In this document: positions 39,501-51,500 of the stretch, in pieces
Layout: each line of letters begins with the position of its first letter
Position numbering within the stretch: position 1 is the first letter of the stretch
NCBI GenBank assembly: GCA_964017235.1
Contig: OZ024936.1
Span: 46,861,028-46,925,027, forward strand
From: Sabellastarte sp. h YS-2021
Lineage: Eukaryota; Annelida; Polychaeta; Sabellida; Sabellidae
Length of the DNA: 64,000 nt
Reading direction: 5' to 3'
Translations under genes and position numbers: made by a program
Notes under the pieces: generated by a model
The model's input: the letters and a program-made list of their open reading frames with translations, nothing else
Told to the model about the DNA's origin: nothing
Databases searched by the model: none

Positions 39501-42500
39501 CTTTTCAGGGCCACCAAATCTTCCAAAAACAATTATTCAGCTACGTGTTCTTCCAATTCCCCTCCCAAAACAAAAAAGTTCAGTACAAATACTTATCACA
39601 AGAAAAAAAAAATTAAAGTCCAACACTTACACCACCCCAAACATGAAACAATCAACCCATGGTACTACACATAACCAAAAAGGCCACATAAAAAAAATAT
39701 TAAAAGTAACTCCCAATATGGCCATTAATCAGCCCATTTTTAGATTAAAATCCATGGGATAGTTTAAAATCTGTAATTGAAAAGTCCAACACTTGCACCT
39801 TCCCTAGAGTTAAAAGGCATAATTACATACTTACCAACCCACAAACAGACAAACCCAATACCAAACATAACCCCCAAATAACAAACCCAGTACCAAACCT
39901 AATACCCAACTACCCCAAAAAAACCCAACCCCAGTAACCACCAACCAACAAACACCCAAACCCAAAAGTAAATAGAACCCATGCCAACGAACTGACAAAC
40001 TATTTAGCAAACACAATCCCCCATTATTGAAAGCAAAACTAGTTCCATGGTTATATTTTCCAAATTTTTGTGATTAGAAATGAATATTTAAAATTGAATA
40101 TTTCCATAAAAAAATTTCTGCTACAAATAAGTTTCCCAGCCATGAAAAAAGAAAAATGTTTAAATTATGATGTGGATTTGAAAATATATAAAATAATTAT
40201 TCAATTTAGGATATTATGTGTCACTTTGTGTTTCGCTTTTGTTTAACAGTGGGTTTGTCTGTTTGTTGGGTGAGTAAGTTGTGTTTGTCTGTTTGTCTGT
40301 CTGAACAAGTTATGTTTGGCATGGGGTTTGTCTGTTTGTCTGTCTGAACAAGTTATGTTTGGCATGGGGTTTGTCTGTTTGTCCGTCTCGACAAGTTATG
40401 TTTGGCATGGGGTTTGTCTGTTTGTCCGTCTCAACAAGTTATGCTTGGCATGGGATTTGTCTGTTTGTCCACATAGCTGATTAATTGTTTTTGGAATATT
40501 TGGTAGTCCTGAAAAGGACTGTTTCCTGCAACAGGACTTATATTCTGCCATCTTGCCAGGCCACTGCTCCCTCATTATTGAAGTAGTCCTTCAGGTAATC
40601 CCTCTGTCTTTTGGCCTCTCTAGCAGGGTTTCTGTCTTGGCCACCACCAGCAGCACCACCAATCAATCCACAATCACCAGGCACATCATCATCATCATCA
40701 TCCCCCCCAGGCTGCTGACCAGCAGGTTGACCTTGATACTGGCTTCTGAGTATATTGTGCAGAACCACACAGGTCATGACCACTTCTCTAACTGTTTCTG
40801 GGGGTAGTTCAATGGTGGTCCTCATGACTCTAAATCTTGACACAAGGATGCCAAAAGCGTTCTCCACAACTCTCCTGCCCCTTGATATTCTGTAGTTGGC
40901 AATCCTTTCCTCCCTTGTTAACAGCCTTCTGCCATAGGGTTTCATGAGCCAGGTCTTCAGGGCAAAGGCATCATCTGCCAAAATGAAGTAGGGGACATCT
41001 CTACCACCCTGTGTTATAGGAGCTGGGTCAGGGAAGCCTATCCTGCCATCTTCAATCCTCCTCTTCAGCTGAGAGGCATTAAATATCTGGGCATCTGAGC
41101 AAGACCCTTCTGTACCCACATCCACCCATCTGAATTTGTACTGCCCATCTACCAAGGCCAACATGACAATGGAAAAGAACCCCTTGTAGTTGTGGTAGAG
41201 GGCTCCAGAGTTCTTGGGTTTCTTCAGGGCCACATGCTTTCCATCCAGGGCTCCCAGGGCATGTGGAACATTCCACCTGATCCTGAATTCCCTTTCCAGT
41301 TCTTTCCACTCATCTGGAGTAGTAGGACATTTGAGGTACTCTCTGGTGAACTCATCCTGGATGGCCCTGCAGACCTCTGGTAGAAACTTGGAAATGGTGG
41401 ATCTGCCAACCCTGAACTGACAGGATAATGATGTGTATGACTCTCCAGTGGCCAGATATCTGATGGTGAGGGCTAACTTCTCCCCAACACTGATAGGAGC
41501 TCTGTAGTTGGTGGCCTGCCTGGCTAGACGTGGTTCCAGTCTGGTCTTCATCATTTCAAAGAATTCTGGGGTCATCCTCATGTAGTTGGTGAATCCTGGA
41601 ATGTCTGTGGCATACAGATCAGCCATAATGTTGTGGTAGGCCCCCCTCTCCTCTCTCTGCAGTAGCCATGGCCTGACCCACATGTGCCTTCTTCTAGGTC
41701 TCTGTATGGGTGCTGGTGGTGCTGGTGGTGGTGGTGGTGGTTGCTGTGCTTGACGTAAAAAATGGAAATACATGATTATTTGTAACTGAATAAAAACCAA
41801 AAAAGCCCTAAGTTGTTGTTGAATCTGTCTTCCATTAAAAGGTGGCATCCTGGTGTGTTCCTAGAAAAGCAATGATGATTAGATCGCAAATTTTATATAT
41901 ATATACCCAGAAAATCCAGCAACTTTGCAAAACAATAATCGGGGATCGTGGTCTGGGGAGGCCTGAGGACGCCGGTAGTTAATCGTGTTAGTCGGCTCTT
42001 AGTCCCAGGAGGCCTGAGGCGTCCTGGGACCCAGTCGGTTTGTGTCCGACAGGATCGTGGTTGAAACCGACCCGAAAACTGGCTTAGTCGGTTCTTAGTC
42101 CCAGACCAGTCGGGGACTGTCTGCGGCCGCCTGAGGCGTCCTGAGGCGTCCTGGGGACGATCTGTTCTTAATCCCAGACTTCAGTACCGACCCAGTATTC
42201 CCGCCCATTTTTGTCTTTTTTCAACCGACTGTGCACGATTAAGGGTCGCCGACAGGATCGGGGCTTAATCTTTTGGTGGAACAGGGGCATAAGGGAACCT
42301 TAAGTTAAAATAACATCTGACACCACAATATATGCTGAACTTTTTCCTCCAAGTTGGCCAATTGTTTCACATATTCGGTTAAATGTACAGATTTTCAATT
42401 GTTTTGATGAAATATCAGCTATATAAAGGGTAAGATGTAGATGTTTTGAATAGGAATGGGTCGGTAGGCCCAGTGTCTTGGGATTAAGAGACTATTAACA

Positions 42501-45500
42501 GAAATGCAGTGACAAGATTTTACAACAACCACTTTGCTTCTCAACACATTAAATGGAAGGAACGCATTGGAAACAAAACCCCAATCCTGAAGATATTGCT
42601 AACTTCTATCCCATATATTTGTACATTTGCCGACTTTAATAGCGCTTTCAAATTAAAAAATAAGTGACAACACTTTATAACCTCCATCTCACTTGTCAAT
42701 ATATATAATGGAAGGATAACTTAAAATATTGGGGAAAAAATAGAAATATGAAGAAAGAATACTTGTGTCCCATATTTTTGTGTATTAGGGGACTTTATTC
42801 CAATTTCATTGACAGGAAATGTCCATGTTTTGCAAGGCAAATATGCAATTCGGAAGATCTTGAGTGCTTTCTGGTCCACTCAATAGTCGTTAACTACAAT
42901 ATATCATATTTTCACCAACTTGCACACATTTTTAGTGCAACAAAGCATCATAACACAGCAAGAAGTCCGAGTACTTTGTACATTGTGGAGTTTCATATAA
43001 TAATCCTCTTTTTTTTTCCAAAATAATAAGTTTTGAATATCTTTAACAACTAGTTTAATGCAAAGACATTGTTTCCGGAAACCACCACTGTGGGGGCAAT
43101 TTTACTTACCGGTACGGGATCCGCCATATTTGATGATTGCAGGAAATTTCAAGGAAATATAAAATTTATCTAACAAAGTTATAAATGGGGGCAAGCCCCC
43201 AACCCCCATGAATAGTATTCCTGTGTATTACAATAAAAGGATGGAATCGCTAAAAACGTTGAATAATAGTATCGCCTAAATCCTGTACCGGTAAAGTAAA
43301 AACTAGCCCCACTGTGTTTACGGAGAGGAAAAAATGTGCATTCTAAACCACGAAAATACTAAATTGTGAGATAAATTTGGGCGGTTCAGCTACCAGGGTG
43401 AATTTTAACCACTCGTCGCGGTCTTAATGTTTTGGTTCCACAACTTTCACTTCCTGCCAGTGAACTGTTAGCCTTGGGGGTGTACTTAAACATGGAGTCC
43501 CATAATAGGAACGACCTCCCTATCTTCACATTTTGTATGCTGATCCATCCATAGTTTTGAAAAAAAAGTAACAAACCATGACCAGTTGTTTATTTGTACT
43601 ACAACCAAACAAACAAAACCGTAAAACTAGCATTTCATTAAAACTATCTGACCTTAAATTATACGACCTTATTGAGCAAGTCCTTGTGACTGTAATATTT
43701 CTCTCAGAAAAAGTTAATGCTCTACCTTAATCATGCCGTCAGCCATGGGGTCCTCCTCTTCCTCACTGCTGACATGTCCTACTTCCCCTTCCTCTCCCTC
43801 CAGTCCCTCCATTAACTCAGTGTCCCCGCCACCTCCGCCCTTACGCTTACTCTTCTTCACTGTGCCGCCCAGTGAGTATGGTATCAAGTGCACCTCCTTG
43901 TTGTACGCTCGTGTAAATGCAGCTTTTGTCTGAAATTATTAGCCATGAAACCAATTTCTTATTTATTTTAATATGAGCTTGGAATTTGAACTGCATTTAT
44001 AGCATAATATAAAAAACAAGAGGAGAGTGCCCGTGAACGGGCACTGTGTCAGCTGACTGAATGTTTTTGATTTGTGATGGTGATAATGAGAGGAAAGCAT
44101 AATTATCAGGGAAAGGGCTGTACAGAAATACAGTAAATGGTAACTGAACAGCATGTTCGAAAGATATTCCGAAGCTGACAGAAGAAAACGACAAAAAAGT
44201 TGTGCCCTGCAAATGGTATTATGAAATAAAGTAACAAGGTAATTGTTTAAGGGTAAAAAGTAGGTTAAAATATTTAAAGAAATACTATAAATGCAATATC
44301 CTCGTTCCACCATGAAGAAGGGGTCCAAAGGTCAAATCTGACCATACCAAAAGATTCCCAGCCAAAGAATTTAGGATGGTTTACCATCCCAAACCTCTCG
44401 GACCAATAATAAGTGAGTTATAGGCACTTTTTAAGTTTGGCTATCCTTGTTTGACCTTGAAGGAGGGGGTCCAAGGTCAAATCCGACCACACAAAAAAAT
44501 TCCCAGCCCATGATTTCCTGTAGCTTGTTTACCATCCCAAACTTGTAGGACCAATAATAAGCGAGTTCTAAGCAATTGTAAGTTTGGCTATCCTCAACTG
44601 CCCTTGAAGGAGGGGTCCCAGGTCAAATCTGACCACACCAAAAGAATCCCAGCCCATGATTTCCTATATGTTGGTTTACCATCCCAAACCTCCAAGACCA
44701 ATAATACGCGAGTCATAAGCACTTTAAGTTTGGCTATCTTCGTTTGACCTGGAAGGAGGGGGTCCAAGGTCAAATCCGACCACACAAAAAAATTCCCAGC
44801 CCATGATTTCCTGTAGCTTGTTTACCATCCCAAACTTGTAGGACCAATAATAAGCGAGTTCTAAGCAATTGTAAGTTTGGCTATCCTCAACTGCCCTTGA
44901 AGGAGGGGTCCCAGGTCAAATCTGACCACACCAAAAGAATCCCAGCCCATGATTTCCTATATGTTGGTTTACCATCCCAAACCTCCAAGACCAATAATAC
45001 GCGAGTCATAAGCACTTTAAGTTTGGCTATCTTCGTTTGACCTGGAAGGAGGGGGTCCAAGGTCAAATCCGACCACACAAAAAAATTCCCAGCCCATGAT
45101 TTCCTGTAGCTTGTTTACCATCCCAAACTTGTAGGACCAATAATAAGCGAGTTCTAAGCAATTGTAAGTTTGGCTATCCTCAACTGCCCTTGAAGGAGGG
45201 GTCCCAGGTCAAATCCGACCACACCAAAAGATTCCCAGCCCATGATTTTCTATAGGTTGGTTTTCCATTCGAAACCTCTAGGACCAATAATAAATGAGTT
45301 ATAAGCACTTTTAAGTTTGGCTATCCTCATTTGACCTTGAAGGAGGGGTCCAAGGTGAAATCCGACCACACCAAAAAATTCCCAGCTCATGATTTTCTAT
45401 AGGTTGGTTTTCATTCCAACCTCTGGGACCAATAATAAGCGAGTTATAAGCACTTTTATGTTTGGCTATCCTCATTTGACCTTGAAGGAGGGTTCCAAGG

Positions 45501-48500
45501 TCAAATCGGACCATATTAACAGATTCCCAGCCCATGATTTCCTACAGGTTGGATACAATGATTTACTCAACAGTGAGAACCTGAAAGAAGCTATTGCTCA
45601 GCTATCCCATGACATAGAGGTCTGCAATTTCACTAAGTTATAGCTGACCAAAACGTCTCTGAATAACATATTTAACAAAATACTCTAAATGTAATAATTT
45701 TCAAGTTACAACTGATTTACTCAAGAGTGAGAACCTCAAAGTAACTATTACTCAGCTATACAATGAGCTACATGTCTGAATTTTTGCTCTGTTATAGCTG
45801 ACCTAAAAGTAGCTGAACAACATATTTAAGCAAAATACTGTAAATGCAATAGTTTTCAAGTTACAACTGATTTACTCAATAGTGAGAACCAGAAAATAGC
45901 TATTGCTCCGCTATGCCATGAGCTATAGGTCTGTAATTTCACTATGTTATAGCTAACCCAAAAGTAGGTGAACAATATATTTTAACAAAATACTCCAAAT
46001 GCAATATTTTTCAAGTTATAGCTGATTTACTCAACAGTCAGTGCCTGAGAATAGCTATTGCTCAGTTGTGCCATGAGCTACAGGTCTGTAATTTCACTAT
46101 GTTATAGCTGACCCAAAAGTAGCTGAATAACATATTTGCACAAATTTCTGTAAAGGCAATAGTTTTCCAATTACAACTGATTTACTCAACAGTGAGAACT
46201 TCAAAGTAGCTATTACTCAGCTATGCAATGAGCCACAGGTCTGGAACTTCACTATGTTATAGCTGACCCCAAAATAGGTGAATAACATATTGAAACAAAA
46301 TACTCTAAATGCAATAGTTTTCAAGTTATAAGTGATTTACTCAACAGTGATAACCTAAAAGTAGCTATTACTCAGCTATGCCATGAGCTACAGGTCTGAA
46401 ATTTTACTATGTTATAGCTGACCCAAAAGTAGGTGAACAACATATTTAAGCAAAATACTGTAAATGCAATAGTTTTCAAGTTACAACTGATTTACTCAAT
46501 AGTGATGACCTAAAAGTAGCTATTACTCAGCTATGCCATGAGCTACAGGTCTGAAATTTTACTATGTTATAGTTGACCCAAAAGTAGCTGAATAACATAT
46601 TTATACTAAATTCTCTAAATGCAATAGTTTTCCAATTACAACTGATTTACTCAATAGTGAGAACCTCAAAGTAGTTATTACTCAGCTATGCAATGAGCTA
46701 CAGGTCTGAAATTTCACTATGTTATAGCTGACCCCAAAGTAGGTGAACAACATATTAAAGCAAAATACTGTAAATGCAATAGTTTTCAAGTTACAACTGA
46801 TTTACTCAATAGTGATGACCTAAAAGTAGCTATTACTCAGCTATGCCATGAGCTACAGGTCTGAAATTTTACTATGTTATAGCTGACCCAAAAGTAGCTG
46901 AATAACATATTTATACGAAATTCTCTAAATGCAATAGTTTTCCAATTACAACTGATTTACTCAATAGTGAGAACTTCAAAGTAGCTATTACTCAGCTATG
47001 CAATGAGCCACAGATCTGAAACTTCACTATGTTATAGCTGATCCCAAAATAGGTGAATAACATATTGAAACAAAATACTCTAAATGCAATAGTTTCCAAG
47101 TTATAAGCGATTTACTCAACAGTGATAACCTAAAAGTAGCTATTACTCAGCTATGCAATGAGTCACGGGTCTGGAACTTCACTATGTTATAGCTGACCCC
47201 AAAATAGGTGAATAACATATTGAAACAAAATACTCTAAATGCAATAATTTCCAAGTTATAAGCGATTTACTCAACAGTGATAACCTAAAAGTAGCTATTA
47301 CTCAGCTATGCCATGAGCTACAGGTCTGAAATTTTACTATGTTATAGCTGACCCAAAAGTAGGTGAACAACATATGTAAGCAAAATACTGTAAATGCAAT
47401 AGTTTTCAAGTTACAACTGATTTACTCAATAGTGATGACCTAAAAGTAGCTATTACTCAGCTATGCCATGAGCTACAGGTCTGAAATTTTACTATGTTAT
47501 AGTTGACCCAAAAGTAGCTGAATAACATATTTATACTAAATTCTTTAAATGCAATAGTTTTCCAATTACAACTGATTTACTCAATAGTGAGAACCTCAAA
47601 GTAGTTATTACTCAGCTATGCAATGAGCTACAGGTCTGAAATTTCACTATGTTATAGCTGACCCAAAAGTAGGTGAACAACATATTAAAGCAAAATACTG
47701 TAAATGCAATAGTTTTCAAGTTACAACTGATTTACTCAATAGTGATGACCTAAAAGTAGCTATTACTCAGCTATGCCATGAGCTACAGGTCTGAAATTTT
47801 ACTATGTTATAGCTGACCCAAAAGTAGGTGAACAACATATTAAAGCAAAATACTGTAAATGCAATAGTTTTCAAGTTACAACTGATTTACTCAATAGTGA
47901 TGACCTAAAAGTAGCTATTACTCAGCTATGCCATGAGCTACAGGTCTGAAATTTTACTATGTTATAGCTGACCCAAAAGTAGCTGAATAACATATTTATA
48001 CGAAATTCTCTAAATGCAATAGTTTTCCAATTACAACTGATTTACTCAATAGTGAGAACTTCAAAGTAGCTATTACTCAGCTATGCAATGAGCCACAGAT
48101 CTGAAACTTCACTATGTTATAGCTGATCCCAAAATAGGTGAATAACATATTGAAACAAAATACTGTAAATGCAATAGTTTCCAAGTTATAAGCGATTTAC
48201 TCAACAGTGATAACCTAAAAGTAGCTATTACTCAGCTATGCCATGAGCTACAGGTCTGAAATTTTACTATGTTATAGCTGACCCAAAAGTAGCTGAATAA
48301 CATATTTATACGAAATTCTCTAAATGCAATAGTTTTGAAGTTATAAGCAATTTACTCAACAGTGATAACGTAAAAGTAGCTATTACTCAGCTATGCCATG
48401 AGCTACAGGTCTAAAATTTTACTATGTTATAGCTGACCCAAAAGTAGCTGAATAACATATTTATACGAAATTCTCTAAATGCAATAGTTTTTAAGTTACA

Positions 48501-51500
48501 AGTGATTCTACTCATGATGGAAGTTACTGAAAAGCCCAAAAGTAGCTATTACTCACTTAGCTATTGAGACAGGCACCCAACTTACTCACCATATTGTAGC
48601 TATGAAAAAAGTAGCTGAATAACATATTTTAACAAAATGCTCTAGATGCAACAGTTTTCAAGTTATAAATGATTTTGTGCATGATTTCATGAATGTTAAT
48701 GCATTAAAAATTATTAAAAGAATTTATTAAAAAAAAAGTAAGAGAGATCCAGGTCTCATACTCACACAAGAGAATCTACCTCTGGCCTAGTACATATATG
48801 CAAGATATGAGAGAAATCCCTGCAATAGTCACTGAGAAAATAGTGATAAAAAGTTGCAAATTTTAATTAGTAAATTAAATTTTTATTAGTTAATACCTTA
48901 CCTACCAGACGATAGCTATAGCCCGGCGCCAGCCGGTCCCGCCAAACGAAAGAAAAAGACGTCCTGGGTTTCACCCCGGGCAGGACCGGTACACTACACT
49001 CCACTCGCCAGGTGGCCTAGTTCCTGCCTCACTCGCCAGAGGGACATGACGTCATAGCATCTTTTTCGTCCCCAAGGTTGAATTGTAAGGCTGAAAGCGG
49101 GGAAGGCTGGGTGGGAATTTCCCGTCTGGTAGGTAAGGTATTAACTAATAAAAATTTAATTTACTAATTAAAATTTGCAATTTCATTGCGTTAATACATC
49201 TTACCTACCAGACGATAGCTAGAATAACTACCCAGTGGAAGGAGGGCAGCCTTCTGAGGATTGGAGAGAACTCTTATATTATACCTAGGTGTGAGGTTCT
49301 AGTCCTTTGAGGAGACATGTTAGTCTCGAGGGTAACTAGACCCACCTGCCCCCCCCCCCCCCCTTTTTGACTGCTCTGAGGGGAGGAAGAGAGTAAGAGT
49401 TCAAGTCAATGATTCCCACGGATAACCTGGAAGAGTAGGAAAAGTCCTATACCAGAGGATTACTCTGAAGTAAAAGACTTTGAGAAGCCAAGGCCTAGGC
49501 TAAAAGTGAGCCTACACCTAAAACTAACTAGTATGTACACTATATATAATTATATACAAAGAAGCTTAGGTGACTAGTGGTGGATCTGCTGGGCAGCCAC
49601 CACAGGACCCAAGTGAAAAAGCTCCTTATCTGCCCAGGCAACATCCTTAAGGTAAAACTGTGTAAAGGTGTTGTGGGACTTCCAGTGGCATGCTGCTAGA
49701 ATCTGGTCCAGGGATATGCCACCTTGAAAGGCTTTGGAGGCCGCAAAGGCCCTAACATCATGGGCCTTAACCTGATGTAAGGCCAAGGAATCTTGGTCAG
49801 AGAGATCATAACACAACACTACTGTTTGTTTGATCCAGGACGAGATAGTGGCAGGAGAGATGTCCTTGTTAAAACCTTGTTTGAATGAAACAAAAACTAA
49901 CTCCTTTCCCGTTCTTAGGGCCTGCGTTTTGTCCAGGTAGTAGCGAAGAGCCCGAACGGGGCAAAGGGATCTGTCTTCCTTTAAAGACTTATCCAGAGTG
50001 GGGGCTAAGGCCGGGATGACCACAGGGGCCACGCACTCTGGTCCCTCTTTTGCCAAGTGATTTTTCGCCAAGAAGCTTGGTGAAGGGTAGAGGGAAACTT
50101 TGGACCAATCAGCTTGGTGTCTGATATTTTTGTTTAACCAAGCGTGAATCTCACTCCTGCGTTTTCCCGAAGCCAGGGCTAGGAGAAAAACAGTTTTGAA
50201 AGTAAGGTGTTTCAGAGACGCCTTTCTGAGTGGCTCAAAAGGCGCTTTTGTAAGCTGGTGTAAAACCAGGGAGAGGTTCCAAGCAGGAACCCCCCGGCGC
50301 CCTTTGGGTCTATCTCTGTGAAAACTGTCTAACAGTCTAGTCAAATTGTCATCCTTGCCGACATTAACCGAGGTATTTCCCAGTTTGTCTGCAATGGCTG
50401 ACCTGTACCCATCAATAGTGCTGGGCTGGAGATTCTTCTCCTGGAAAAGATGCAGGAGGAAATCTGCTATTTGTTTTATAGATGGGTTCCTGAAGTCCAC
50501 CTGACTTGTTTCGCACCATCTAACAAAAAGGGCCCACTTCGCTTCGTAGACTGCTCTGGTTGAACGTCTTTGAGGCGCCTCAATTCTTGACGCCACTGGG
50601 CTAGAGAACCCTTGCTCCCTGATTGTCTGGGCTCTAGGAGCCAGGCATGGAGATTTAGGCTTGCCAGATCCCTGTGACGGGCCTTGTTGAAAGGTTGGGT
50701 CACTAGATCTGGATGGTGTGGAAGACAAAGAGGAACCATCGCTGACAGCTCTACTAGGTCCCAAAACCAAGGCATGTTGGGCCATCCCGGAGCAATCAGG
50801 ATTGCTCTGTGATACCAGTGATCTGACAGCTTGCTGACCACCTTCCCCATCAGAGACACTGGAGGGAAAAGGTACATGTCCAGGCCTTCCCAGGACATTG
50901 TCAGAGCGTCCACTGACCAGGCCTTTGGGTCTGGAATTGGGGACACAAATTGGACTAGTTTGCAGTTGTACCTTGTTGCAAACATGTCCACTTGGGGATA
51001 ATGCCAAGTTCGACAAAGGATGTCGAAGATCTCCTGATGGAGAGACCACTCCGTCTGAATGATCTGTCCCTGGCGAGACAACTTGTCTGCAATTACATTT
51101 AGACGGCCCGGAATGTGTCTGGCCTTCAGTACTATTTGTCTGAGATTGCACCAACATAGGAGCCGCCAAAGAAGGGCACAGAGTGAACCTGACCTCATAC
51201 CTCCCTCCTTGTTGACGTATGCCACAACTGTAGTGTTGTCTGTGGCAATCAGGACGACCTTTCCTTGCACTAATTGTTGGAATCTTTTTAGTGCTAACAA
51301 CACGGCTTTTAGTTCTAAGAAGTTTATGTGCAACTTGCTTTCGGGCACTGACCAAGTACCGCTTGCTGTGAAGTCGCCTAAGTGAGCACCCCAGCCTTCT
51401 TTTGAGGCGTCTGTAAAGATTTGCACTGCGTGTCGTAGGGGGTGTAAGGGTTGACCCTTTAGGACATTTTCTTCTTGGGTCCACCACTGCAGGTACTGAT

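Larger units (their letters stand above)
37441..42288. mobile_element. PIF/Harbinger DNA transposon (4.85 kb) in the last RFC1 intron
   Basis: Imperfect TIRs share TGTTCCACCA..A.GA.TAAG (37446 onward and, inverted, 42262-42284). Inside are two convergent genes, a MADF-type DNA-binding protein (+) and a DDE transposase (-), the usual two-gene plan of PIF/Harbinger elements. Both frames are intact. About 560 and 330 bases at the two ends are packed with GTCCCAGGCGTCCTGAGGC- and CGGTT-type words. A 3-bp target duplication, expected for this family, could not be fixed because the outermost bases are uncertain. Confidence 0.88.

Noticed and set aside
43733-43933. 66-codon Ser/Pro-rich plus-strand frame
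   Set aside because: Exact antisense of an RFC1 exon whose minus-strand translation matches the family and splices in phase.
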